61,969 nt of DNA from Saccharospirillaceae bacterium (lineage in GTDB: Bacteria; Pseudomonadota; Gammaproteobacteria; Pseudomonadales; Oceanobacteraceae), in NCBI GenBank assembly GCA_021208685.1, contig JAJOJJ010000025.1, forward strand, positions 1 to 61,969, given 5' to 3'. The notes below the pieces were generated by a model. The model saw nothing but the letters and a program-made list of their open reading frames with translations. It was not told where the DNA came from and made no database searches. A program made the position numbers and the translations under genes. Positions 27,290 to 34,462 of the stretch are shown one piece after another; within the stretch, counting starts at the first letter, position 1; every line of letters begins with the position of its first letter.

Positions 27290-27700
27290 GTGAAGATTGA
27301 CCATGATTACCTCAAAGGACTTCTAGAGGCGTTCGAAATATCAGATTAACCGGTTACTGATATCGAAAAATTAGCAGAGCAAGGATTCAGCGACACTGAC
27401 GATAAGTTCATTTTCCATCTGATAATTCTCGAAGATCAAAAATTAGTTAAATCTGAATCAGGGAATGGCCTAGGGTTTCGAATAGGCGCTAGCGGCGATG
27501 TAAATTGGTCAGTAGTTCCACTTAGACTTACTGCATCTGGATATGAGTTTCTTGAAGCTCTTCGGAATAATGACGTTTGGAGCACGATTAAGACGGAGTT
27601 TAAAGATGCTTCTATAGGTACTCTTTGGCGAGTATCTAAAGAACTGTTAGAAGGGTATGTACGGAAAAAAGTTACTTATCTTCTTGCTGAGGATAACTAA
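27290..27700 (+). pseudogene. Cassette 4: DUF2513 gene with internal stop
   Basis: A GTG start (AAAGGAG 6 bases before it) begins MKIDHDYLKGLLEAFEISD, then an in-frame TAA at 27347-27349 interrupts it. The same frame continues without another stop to 27700: PVTDIEKLAEQGFSDTDDKF, PLRLTASGYEFLEALRNND, EGYVRKKVTYLLAEDN. This is the wording of DUF2513 proteins (about 135 residues, function unknown; frequent in cassettes and prophages). A single CAA-to-TAA change would explain the stop, and no other damage is visible, so the mutation is recent or an error. Attached to attC site 4. Confidence 0.75.
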
Positions 27701-27701
27701 C

Positions 27702-27791
27702 TCATAACAAACCGCTGAAATTCGTTACGGCCACAAAAAACGTGGCCTTCACTAGGACTCGCTTCGCTCGCCTTCTAGCGGGGCGTTAGGT
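27702..27791 (+). other. attC site 4
   Basis: CATAACAAACCGC on the left and GGGGCGTTAGGT on the right. A GGCCAC...GTGGCC hairpin lies within it. A second hairpin (GACGGGCT/AGCCCGCCCC) with GTTATCT at 27839-27845 follows, so there may be a second degenerate site or an extended spacer before the next gene. Confidence 0.75.
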
Positions 27792-27860
27792 GCACTTCGT
27801 TCGCTGGGACGGGCTAAAGCCCGCCCCTTAGCTTAATCGTTATCTGTACAGGGAAATATA

Positions 27861-28109
27861 ATGAATTCGAGAAAATCACTTACTATCGGACCCAAAGAGG
27901 GTGCATCGTCTAATCGTAAGGTGTTGTACGAAGCTGATTCTATAGACGAATTGTTGGAGAAGGGTACTGAATATGCTCGGTTTAGTGGAGTCAGTAATCC
28001 TAAATGGTTAAATGTTTCGCGCCCTGTAATGGGTGATAAGAAGATGGCACAAGAGCATCGAAAATACTCGATGGACTTAGGTTCGGAAGAGGTCCTGGTT
28101 GTTGAGTAA
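27861..28109 (+). CDS. Cassette 5: unknown 82-residue protein
   Basis: An 82-residue soluble protein starting MNSRKSLTIGPKEGASS and rich in charged residues; no signal peptide or membrane segment. A weak ribosome-binding site (CAGGGA) precedes the ATG. I do not recognise it. Its size, orientation and stop codon just before attC site 5 are those of a typical cassette gene, which supports it as real. Confidence 0.6.
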   Translation: MNSRKSLTIGPKEGASSNRKVLYEADSIDELLEKGTEYARFSGVSNPKWLNVSRPVMGDKKMAQEHRKYSMDLGSEEVLVVE

Positions 28110-28111
28110 AA

Positions 28112-28194
28112 CAGATAACAAGCGGCCGTTGATGCCACTGAAAAACGTGGCGGGACGCGCAAAAAGCACGCGCCCCAAGGCCGGGCATTATCCG
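28112..28194 (+). other. attC site 5
   Basis: GATAACAAGCGGC on the left and CCGGGCATTATCC on the right; the right core reads ATTA instead of GTTA, which may impair recombination. It shares most positions with attC site 3. Confidence 0.8.
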
Positions 28195-28238
28195 CCAAGG
28201 GCATACTTGTGACACCTGAAGAGAAAGAACGATAAATT

Positions 28239-28262
28239 GCCCACTGAGCTGGGCGTTTTTTT
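28239..28262 (+). terminator. Rho-independent terminator
   Basis: GCCCA pairs with TGGGC around CTGAGC, followed by a run of seven T. It ends plus-strand transcription across the cassette array, just before the inverted toxin-antitoxin genes. Confidence 0.75.
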
Positions 28263-28293
28263 CATTGAAGCATGAGATCTTTGAAAGAATAAA

Positions 28294-28572
28294 TCAGTCA
28301 CTTGGAAATTTTTGTTTTTGATGTAGTACACGCATTATTCGAATTTCAGAACCATCAACCCAATACGAAACAACCATTGATATCTCAGGGATAATAAGCA
28401 ATCTGCCTCTAATGCCATCACGCTGAACGCCCATGAGTGGTTGCTCAAGCAAATTTTCAATTTTGGTTTCTATGAGCTCATCCGTTTTTTCAGCGGCGGC
28501 TGGGTTAAAGTCATAAAGAAATTCGAAAATTTTCTCACGATCATTGAGAGAGGCTTCTTCCCAGAAAATCAT
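28294..28572 (-). CDS. Cassette 6: RelE/ParE-type toxin
   Basis: A 92-residue basic-acidic protein of the ParE/RelE toxin fold: it starts IFWEEASLNDREKIFEFLYD (the typical first strand and helix), has an EQPLMGVQRDGIRGRLLIIP strand pair and ends IRIMRVLHQKQKFP, the conserved final 'RVLH..Q' segment. Relatives either cleave ribosome-bound mRNA or poison gyrase; the H-x-R-x-K pattern alone does not decide. Its start overlaps the antitoxin stop by four bases (ATGA), so translation is coupled. It lies on the minus strand, opposite to the other cassettes. Confidence 0.85.
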   Translation of the reverse strand: MIFWEEASLNDREKIFEFLYDFNPAAAEKTDELIETKIENLLEQPLMGVQRDGIRGRLLIIPEISMVVSYWVDGSEIRIMRVLHQKQKFPSD

Positions 28573-28853
28573 GCGCGGCCTTGATTTCGGATTTTAGCTT
28601 TACGTTCAGCCATTCGTGCTTTGGCGATGCCATGTTCAACGAATAGCGCTTTTCCTGAGTCAAGCTTCTCAAATGCTTGATTTACTTGTTCAGTTAGCCA
28701 TGCATCGTGAGATATTGCTTTGCGTTGTTGCTCTGCCAGCTGTTCAGTGAGTTCACGACAAGCATCACTAAGAGTTCGCCCCTGGCTTTCAGCCATTTGT
28801 TGAGCTAGACGCTTTGTTTCTTCGTCCACACGAAATTGAATTCTGGTATCCAT
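28569..28853 (-). CDS. Cassette 6: RelB/DinJ-type antitoxin
   Basis: A 94-residue antitoxin. The N-terminus MDTRIQFRVDEETKRLAQQM is the ribbon-helix-helix DNA-binding segment of RelB/DinJ proteins; the C-terminal part, rich in charged residues, should wrap the toxin. The start at 28853 is preferred over a longer reading to 28916, which would add an unrelated hydrophobic extension; an AGGGG lies about 7 bases before this ATG. The antitoxin gene precedes and overlaps the toxin gene, the standard order, and the complex probably represses its own promoter. Confidence 0.85.
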   Translation of the reverse strand: MDTRIQFRVDEETKRLAQQMAESQGRTLSDACRELTEQLAEQQRKAISHDAWLTEQVNQAFEKLDSGKALFVEHGIAKARMAERKAKIRNQGRA

Positions 28854-28908
28854 GGTGAGCCCCCTGGTTGTGTGTACGAATGTTAGCACTGGCATTGGGA
28901 TAAGGGCA

Positions 28909-28980
28909 ACTAACAACGCTTCAAGAGCAAGTGTGACCTTCCCCCGCTTTAACGGACACCACCAACAGCATCCGTTAAAT
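28909..28980 (+). other. attC site 6 (degenerate)
   Basis: ACTAACAACGCTTCAAGAG on the left closely matches the start of VCR-type attC sites, and GTTAAAT (28974-28980) fits the right core. The interior is less palindromic but holds TTTAACGGA...TCCGTTAAA (9-bp arms, 14-base loop). It would mark the right end of the array and puts the inverted toxin-antitoxin pair inside a cassette. Confidence 0.5.
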
Positions 28981-29002
28981 CACCCCACGCTTTCTGCACT
29001 CC

Positions 29003-29031
29003 AAAAGCCCTGAACTCAGCTCAGGGCTTTT
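29003..29031 (-). terminator. Terminator overlapping phnX stop codon
   Basis: On the minus strand AAAAGCCCTGA pairs with TCAGGGCTTTT. The TGA stop of phnX (29021-29023) is part of the stem, so the operon ends directly in its terminator. Confidence 0.8.
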
Positions 29032-29848
29032 CTCCCCGCGCCAAACGCGCATTAATATCGGCAATAACACCCGGTAAATCCGCGACCGAATCAATCACGT
29101 AATGTGCTCCGGCATCGTTAAAGCGCTGGGTTGCTTTGCTGCGGCGCTGTGCCTGTTCGCTGGCGGAAAGCGCTTGCCAGTCGGCCAGATCCAGGCCGAC
29201 TTCGTTGCCGCTGATGCTGACACCAACGGTCCACATTCCGGCGCGCAGGCCTTCTTCAATACCGGGTAAGGTGTCGTCCACTTTAATGCAGGCGTGGACG
29301 TGGTTAACGCTCAGTTGCAGCGCTAACGCCAGCGCCATATCGGCGTATGGGCGGCCACGCAATACATCGGTGGCGAATACACAGGCATCCGGTTCGTAGC
29401 CCTGATCTTTGGCGGCGGCCAGCGCCGGTTCCATCATGCCGGGGCCATAGCCGGTATTGCCGCCGATTTTTAACCCCTGCGCACGCAGCTGGTCGTAAGC
29501 GGCTTTCCAGCCCGGAATTAATTGCGCACGTTCGCCTACGATGCGCGTCTGAATCGGTGCAAAGGCATGGTACAGGCGGTCGATTTCGGCGCTGTCGGCT
29601 TCCTGCCCTTTTACTTCCAGCCAGCGGGCATGAATACGCGGATTGGCCAGCATACGGGTAATGTGTTCGCGTTTTTCGGTGCCCATGGGTTCACGCGCTT
29701 CGGCCTGGGTTACTTCTATCCCTTCGGCGGCGAATAATTCCATAAAGGCGTAAACCGGGGCCAGCGAGCCAAAGTCAATGGTGGTGCCCGCCCAGTCGAG
29801 AATAACGGCTTCTGTTGGCCCGGCAAAAAAACGTTGCGATTTAAACAT
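29021..29848 (-). CDS. phnX: Phosphonoacetaldehyde hydrolase
   Basis: A 275-residue cytoplasmic HAD-superfamily enzyme that splits phosphonoacetaldehyde into acetaldehyde and phosphate. The HAD nucleophile is Asp18 in ILDWAGTTIDFG, and the Schiff-base lysine unique to PhnX is Lys59 in MGTEKREHI. GGNTGYGPGMM and IKVDDTLPGIEEG carry the remaining HAD motifs. The start at 29848 overlaps the end of the HD-domain gene by eight bases, which shows a tightly coupled operon phnW, HD gene, phnX. A much longer reading upstream is only the HD gene in another frame. Length matches the family. Confidence 0.93.
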   Translation of the reverse strand: MFKSQRFFAGPTEAVILDWAGTTIDFGSLAPVYAFMELFAAEGIEVTQAEAREPMGTEKREHITRMLANPRIHARWLEVKGQEADSAEIDRLYHAFAPIQTRIVGERAQLIPGWKAAYDQLRAQGLKIGGNTGYGPGMMEPALAAAKDQGYEPDACVFATDVLRGRPYADMALALALQLSVNHVHACIKVDDTLPGIEEGLRAGMWTVGVSISGNEVGLDLADWQALSASEQAQRRSKATQRFNDAGAHYVIDSVADLPGVIADINARLARGEKP

Positions 29849-30434
29849 GGGTATTGCGCTCCTGCACCACACGGGTGTGCTGAATGAGTAGTTCGTAATA
29901 GTGGTCAATGCCCGGCACCTGTAACGCCGGTTGTTTTCCCTGTTCGTCGTATTTTCGCAGCCGTAAAGCGTCGACAAACCAGGGCGACGATTCAAAGGCG
30001 CGGCAGGTGCTTTCATCCATCCAGCCGCCCTGCAGTTCCAGGCTCTGTAATGACGCTGCCGAGAGCGAATCGCGGTAGCTGGCATCGGTGGAATATAAAT
30101 AGCGTTTGGCGGCCACATGCAGGCGGATCGGTTTGGTGACGTTGTCGGCAAAATATTCACTTAAAAATGCCGCGCCGACTTTTTCGTGGTAACCGTTATC
30201 GCCTTCTGCTTCCGGGTGCAGCCCCTGTTCCTGCCAGGTAATTAAATGGCCGATATCGTGCAATAAGGCGGCAATAATCAGGTGTGCAGGTGCATTATCC
30301 TGTTCAGCAAACCAGGCGCACTGCAACGCGTGAAGGGTCTGGGAAATATCTTCACCCAACGGCATATGGCCGTATTCAGCAAAGGGTTGCCAGACCTGAT
30401 CCACCGCTTTGCGTGCCAGTGTACGTAAGCGCAT
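29841..30434 (-). CDS. Phosphonate-operon HD-domain protein (PhnZ-like)
   Basis: A 197-residue HD-domain protein of the type repeatedly found in phosphonate operons (TIGR03276) and related to the mixed-valent diiron oxygenase PhnZ. Metal ligands are visible: GEDISQTLHALQ (His), ALLHDIGHLI (HD), and DNGYHEKVGAAFL (His). PhnZ oxidises 2-amino-1-hydroxyethylphosphonate to glycine and phosphate; the tyrosine of PhnZ that lies three residues before the conserved glutamate is not in the same place here, so the substrate may differ. It lies 23 bases after phnW and overlaps phnX, so it serves the same pathway, perhaps acting on a side product or a substituted aminophosphonate. Confidence 0.8.
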   Translation of the reverse strand: MRLRTLARKAVDQVWQPFAEYGHMPLGEDISQTLHALQCAWFAEQDNAPAHLIIAALLHDIGHLITWQEQGLHPEAEGDNGYHEKVGAAFLSEYFADNVTKPIRLHVAAKRYLYSTDASYRDSLSAASLQSLELQGGWMDESTCRAFESSPWFVDALRLRKYDEQGKQPALQVPGIDHYYELLIQHTRVVQERNTHV

Positions 30435-30457
30435 GATGATTCCTCCTCTGTCGGCGG

Positions 30458-31573
30458 TCAGAGCCAGAAGCGGTGCTTTTCCAGCACCTGCAGCAGACGC
30501 TGCATGTCGTGCGGGAATACATCACCGATGTGGCCAATGCGGAAGCACGGCGTTGCTGTTACTTTGCCCGGATAAATCACGAAGCCTTCCTGCTTTAAGC
30601 GCTGATACAGCTGGTTAAAATCAAACGCCGGATTTTTGGGGTATTTAAAGGTCGAAATAAACGGCGATTGTTTATCGCGGCTGACCACGCATTCAAACCC
30701 CAGCGCCTGCATACCATCGACCAGGGTGCGGTGGTTTTCAGCATAACGCTGTGCCCGAGCGCTGATGCCACCTTCTTCTGCCAGTTCGGTCAGTGCCTGC
30801 TGAAAAGCCCGCACCACATGAGTAGGTGAGGTAAAACGCCATTTGCCATGGCCCTGCTCCATGCACTGCCACTGGTCAAATAAATCCAGACTGAGCGTGC
30901 GTGCGCGTCCGGCGCATTTAACCAGCGCTTCACGCCTTGCTATGACAAACCCCATGCCGGGCACGCCCTGAATGCATTTGTTGGCCGAGCTGATCAGAAA
31001 ATCGATGCCCAGTGTTGCCAGCGGAATTTCAATACCGCCAAACGAGCTCATGGCATCAACTATCAGGGTTTTGCCAGCGGCTTTAATGACTTCGGCATAG
31101 GCGGCCAGCGGGTTCAGAATGCCGGAGGTGGTTTCGCAATGCACCAGCGCCACATGAGTAATCGCCGGGTCATCGTGCAAAGTCTGTTTCAGTTCTTCCA
31201 GACTCACCCACTCATGCTCGGCGGCAGTTAACAGTCCGTAATGAATCCGGTGCACACGGGCCATATCGGCAATGCGCTGACCGTAAGCGCCATTGGCTAA
31301 AATCAGTAATTTATCGTCAGCCGACAATGCGCTGCTGATGACGCTTTCAACGGCAAAACTGCCACTGCCTTGCAGCAGCACGGCACTGTATTCCTCTGCA
31401 CCGCTCTCTTTCTCACCACAGAGTGCCAGCTTTACCAGCTGTTCACGGATTGGCTGCACCACCCCCAGATTGTAATCGTCATCCCAGGTGCACCAGTCAC
31501 GCAGCATGGTCTGTTTAACGCTGGCGGTGGTACTCAGGGGGCCGGGAGTGAGTAATAGATAAGGGTTGTTCAT
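30458..31573 (-). CDS. phnW: 2-Aminoethylphosphonate-pyruvate transaminase
   Basis: A 371-residue PLP-dependent class V aminotransferase that moves the amino group of 2-aminoethylphosphonate to pyruvate, giving phosphonoacetaldehyde and alanine. The N-terminus LLLTPGPLSTTASVKQTML is diagnostic, the aspartate VDAMSSFGG and the PLP lysine SSANKCIQGVPG (Lys199) are present, and the length is normal. It opens the operon phnW, HD gene, phnX. A GntR-type operator-like sequence (31622-31635) lies about 50 bases before the ATG. The product feeds PhnX directly. Confidence 0.93.
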   Translation of the reverse strand: MNNPYLLLTPGPLSTTASVKQTMLRDWCTWDDDYNLGVVQPIREQLVKLALCGEKESGAEEYSAVLLQGSGSFAVESVISSALSADDKLLILANGAYGQRIADMARVHRIHYGLLTAAEHEWVSLEELKQTLHDDPAITHVALVHCETTSGILNPLAAYAEVIKAAGKTLIVDAMSSFGGIEIPLATLGIDFLISSANKCIQGVPGMGFVIARREALVKCAGRARTLSLDLFDQWQCMEQGHGKWRFTSPTHVVRAFQQALTELAEEGGISARAQRYAENHRTLVDGMQALGFECVVSRDKQSPFISTFKYPKNPAFDFNQLYQRLKQEGFVIYPGKVTATPCFRIGHIGDVFPHDMQRLLQVLEKHRFWL

Positions 31574-31621
31574 AAGTCCGTCACGTTTGCGCTGATGTGT
31601 TTATCTGATTTTGATTATTTC

Positions 31622-31635
31622 TGGTCTAGTCCAGA
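31622..31635 (-). promoter_or_regulatory. Candidate PhnR operator, phnW side
   Basis: TGGTCTAGTCCAGA, an imperfect palindrome centred on CTAG, of the form bound by GntR/UTRA regulators. The identical 14 bases occur at 35707-35720 before the FAD oxidoreductase gene. Confidence 0.7.
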
Positions 31636-31783
31636 ATGCGGAGACTATAAAAGCTAAGTGCACGAGCGGCAACGGCTGTTTAATGAAGTTTTTATGACAA
31701 TAATGCCGTGTTCCGGGCTGGGGGATTTTTGAGTCCTGTGACCGCTGCGCGGGTGGCTTTTTTAGTTAAAGGATATTGGTGTA

Positions 31784-31862
31784 GCCGCTGCGCGGGATGG
31801 CTTTTGTAATCTTTGCAATGCCTTTGCGGGTGCTCCGCCCCCTGCGCCCCCATGCAAGGAGA
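31784..31862 (+). repeat. Repeat B, copy 2 (79 bp)
   Basis: Identical over 79 bases to 24057-24135. Confidence 0.9.
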
Positions 31863-31871
31863 GGTATCTCT

Positions 31872-31928
31872 GCCTGGTTGACTGGCACCGCATAAATTCC
31901 GCGTTTATTCAGACACAACGCGGCTTTT
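31872..31928 (+). repeat. Repeat C, copy 2 (57 bp)
   Basis: Three mismatches against 24363-24419. It lies only 9 bases after repeat B, so the 227-base spacer of the first site is missing here. Confidence 0.8.
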
Positions 31929-32044
31929 TAACATAGACAAAAGCAGAAGCTGAAAAGCGACTATTCGTAACGATTAACGCGCAGCCTGTTTTTATCCCAT
32001 GCCTTTGTGTGGCCTAAAGAGCTGCGTGGTATCCATTTTGAAGC

Positions 32045-32147
32045 GCGGTTTCGCGTTATGGTTTGATGCGCCTGCAAGACGCCGGTTTGAATCATTCTGC
32101 GCCGGTACGCCCCGGCATGGATGCCGGGCGAGCGAATAGGGCCATGG
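32045..32147 (-). repeat. Repeat D, copy 2 (reversed)
   Basis: Reverse complement of a slightly diverged 23897-23999. The head of repeat A (GGTGGGCAGTGCCCACC) follows at 32151-32172, also reversed. Confidence 0.8.
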
Positions 32148-32197
32148 ATTTGGTGGGCAGTGCCCACCCTACATTTCTGAATGGTATCGCGGCTGAA

Positions 32198-32239
32198 AGC
32201 CGCTCCCACAAAGCCGCTCCCACAAAGCCGCTCCCATAA
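32198..32239 (-). repeat. Three tandem 14-bp REP-arm units
   Basis: AGCCGCTCCCACAA twice exactly, then AGCCGCTCCCATAA. Each is one arm of the REP-like element; the first one also completes a full reversed REP (about 32184-32210). Replication slippage of a half-REP is the simplest origin. Confidence 0.85.
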
Positions 32240-32273
32240 AACCGCTGTAAAAAAGCTGTTGCCAAAAAGAAAC

Positions 32274-32975
32274 TCAGTGGCTGGGAATCCGCAGTTCTAT
32301 TGCACTGTGAACCCAGTATTCAATATCAAACTCCACCGCTTTACGCTCTCCTTCATAGCGTATCCGGCGAATTTCCAGACAGGGCGCACCGTTAATATGG
32401 GCCAATGCATCGGCCACCTGATCGTACACCGCCGATACACAGATACGGTTATCTTCGTGTGTAATCTCAACGTTGTAATCGCGCTGCATCAGGGTGGTGA
32501 GTGAGCCTTCCAGATTTTTTTTCATCAGCTCCGGGAAGCGGCTTTCCGGCAGGTAGATAAATTCGTACAGCACCGGACGACCATCGAGGGATCGCAGTCG
32601 CACCAGTTCAATCAGTTTCTCATCGGCGGCTACGGCCAGTGCGGTACGTGCCGCGAGTGGGCCTTTAATCCGCTTTTTTGAAATGAGTTCTGTTGCCGGT
32701 GTGCGCTGCTGTTGCTCGGCCAGCAGGTAAAAATTCACCCGTGATGAGGGGTCATACTCCAGCCGTGCTGGCGATACAAACCATCCACGGCGGTTGGAGC
32801 GGTAAATCAGCCCTTCCGATTCCAGTTTCGACAGCGCATCGCGTACGGTAATGCGCGTGCTTTTAAATTGCTCGACCAGCTCGCGTTCCGATGGCAGACG
32901 TTCGTTCTGTTTCAGCCGTGACTGTTTGATCAGTCCGGCCAGATAGTCGCGTATTTCAATATTGGCGGGCAGCAT
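32274..32975 (-). CDS. phnR: GntR/UTRA-type phosphonate regulator
   Basis: A 233-residue regulator with an N-terminal winged helix (RLPSERELVEQFKSTRITVRDALSKLESEGLIYR) and a C-terminal UTRA effector domain (about 85-230), with PLAARTAL, EFIYLPESRFP and the closing EFDIEYW. Its place between the transporter and the phnW-phnX operon, and the length, fit PhnR, which senses 2-aminoethylphosphonate or an intermediate. The CTAG-centred operator-like sequences before phnW and before the FAD oxidoreductase are probable targets. It starts 27 bases after the transporter gene and is probably co-transcribed with it. The name is inferred from context. Confidence 0.8.
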   Translation of the reverse strand: MLPANIEIRDYLAGLIKQSRLKQNERLPSERELVEQFKSTRITVRDALSKLESEGLIYRSNRRGWFVSPARLEYDPSSRVNFYLLAEQQQRTPATELISKKRIKGPLAARTALAVAADEKLIELVRLRSLDGRPVLYEFIYLPESRFPELMKKNLEGSLTTLMQRDYNVEITHEDNRICVSAVYDQVADALAHINGAPCLEIRRIRYEGERKAVEFDIEYWVHSAIELRIPSH

Positions 32976-33002
32976 TTTTTGATCCGGAATGGGGGTGCAC
33001 GG

Positions 33003-34364
33003 CTATTTTAGCCTCGCCGCTGCCGCAGAAGCCAGTGGCTGTTCCTGCAGCGGTTTCTGGGGCTGCTGTTCATTGCGGAAAAACCGCCAGCGGAAATACA
33101 GCCAGGAGGTGCTGACCAGCGCGGCACCGATGATTGCGGTGGTGTAAATGGCGCTGACAAAGAAATTCAGCCAGCTGATATCCGCCGCATAAAAATGTTT
33201 GACCAACAGCAATCCAACGCTGCCGGTATAGCCAGCGCTGTCGGCCAGATAAATCAGAAATCCGGCGTTGGCAACGCCTCCGGCCAGCGCCACAAAGCGA
33301 TCAAACAAAAAGCAGTTAAAGGGAATATAGGCCAGATATAAACCCGTCCCCAAAGCAACCATCCACACCTTGCTGTCAAGCCCGTGCTGCTGATGCAACC
33401 AGGTGCTGTATCCGAGGATAAAACAGCCCAGCACAATGGCAATATGATTGGCGGTAAAGGCGCGGAAGTTATTGCGGATAAACATTAATAACGCCAGCGC
33501 AACCAGTACCATACCGGCAATGCGCACCCCGGCGTAGGTAAAGATGGCCGGTTCATTTCCGTAGCCCAGTGCATGCCAGATTTCGGCAGAAAAGTTATCG
33601 CGGAAATCGCGCAGGCCGGTAAACAGTAAAAATGCCAATATCAATACGCTCAGGCCAAACCAGTATTGGCCGAATAATTGCCAGCGGTCAGCAGCGGTCA
33701 TCGGTTGGCGCTTCAGTCGCAGTTCTTCGTCAGTCGCATCCGGCTCCGGAATCATCGACAACGCATAGACCGAAATCAGCAGCAGCGGCATAAAAATCAG
33801 GCCGGTTAAAAATGGCATCCAGAATTCCGGCACATCGGCGTATACCATTAAGGCTTTGCCAACGCTGCGCACCATGCCAGAGGCAACAATAAAGGTGGCA
33901 CTTAGACCTGCTCCCAGCAGTTCTGAGGTTTTACGTCCTTCCAGATAGCTGAATACCAGCCCCCAGATCATGCCAAGGGGCAGACCATTAAAGAACATCG
34001 CCAGCGGCTTTAAGGGCGCAGGCAATACCGCAAACAGCAACAGCGCCAGTTGTGCGCTGCCAACCAGGAATAAAATGGCCAGTGCGCGGCGGTCGTGCAT
34101 CATGCCGGACACGACGCGGATGCCAATGAATTTGGATAATAAATACCCCAGCACCTGGGCAAAAATCAGAATGACTTTGTAATCCATACCAAACAGGGTC
34201 TGGCCATCGTACATCGCGACCGAAAACGGTTTGCGAAAAGCGTACATAGAAAAATACGTCATAAATGCCGCACTGATGGCAAATATCACAAACCAGACCG
34301 CCGGGGCGTGTTGCAAGCGTTGATTAACCTGCTGATGAAAGCGCTGAAACGGCATAATTAACAT
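33003..34364 (-). CDS. MFS-type transporter (DUF5690-like) in phosphonate locus
   Basis: A 453-residue inner-membrane transporter with about twelve hydrophobic helices. The first is FAISAAFMTYFSMYAFRKPF, the second half begins near residue 225, and the cytoplasmic linker includes TDEELRLKRQ. The pattern matches the DUF5690/MFS proteins found in some aminoethylphosphonate operons, so uptake of 2-aminoethylphosphonate or a related organophosphonate is the likely role; no substrate-specific residue can be named. The start at 34364 is chosen for a GGGAG 8 bases before it. Followed by phnR at 27 bases and preceded by the FAD oxidoreductase at 98 bases. Confidence 0.75.
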   Translation of the reverse strand: MLIMPFQRFHQQVNQRLQHAPAVWFVIFAISAAFMTYFSMYAFRKPFSVAMYDGQTLFGMDYKVILIFAQVLGYLLSKFIGIRVVSGMMHDRRALAILFLVGSAQLALLLFAVLPAPLKPLAMFFNGLPLGMIWGLVFSYLEGRKTSELLGAGLSATFIVASGMVRSVGKALMVYADVPEFWMPFLTGLIFMPLLLISVYALSMIPEPDATDEELRLKRQPMTAADRWQLFGQYWFGLSVLILAFLLFTGLRDFRDNFSAEIWHALGYGNEPAIFTYAGVRIAGMVLVALALLMFIRNNFRAFTANHIAIVLGCFILGYSTWLHQQHGLDSKVWMVALGTGLYLAYIPFNCFLFDRFVALAGGVANAGFLIYLADSAGYTGSVGLLLVKHFYAADISWLNFFVSAIYTTAIIGAALVSTSWLYFRWRFFRNEQQPQKPLQEQPLASAAAARLK

Positions 34365-34462
34365 GAATAAACTCCCGCTGCGGCACTCTGGCCCGCTGCG
34401 CAATGTGTTCGGTTAACAGGGAAATACCTGAGGGATATGTCGGCAGTATGAAAATGTGGCAT

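Larger units (their letters stand above)
25319..28980 (+). mobile_element. Integron-type gene cassette array without integrase (CALIN)
   Basis: Six short units, each with one gene or none, are separated by imperfect palindromes that begin near TAACAA and end near GTTA, as integron attC sites do. Sites are at 26252-26308, 26663-26718, 27181-27263, 27702-27791, 28112-28194 and a weaker one at 28909-28980. Most genes stop within a few bases of the following site. No intI integrase is in the window, so it is a cluster of attC sites lacking integrase, or the distant end of a larger integron. A possible left junction is GTTAGAG at 25319-25325. Confidence 0.8.
31636..32273. other. Repeat-rich gap between phnW and phnR
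   Basis: About 640 bases without a supported gene. It holds the phnW promoter side (31636-31690), a partial repeat B at 31741-31765, then repeats B, C and D and REP-like tandem units listed separately. The insertion of this block probably pushed phnW away from its regulator. Confidence 0.7.
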
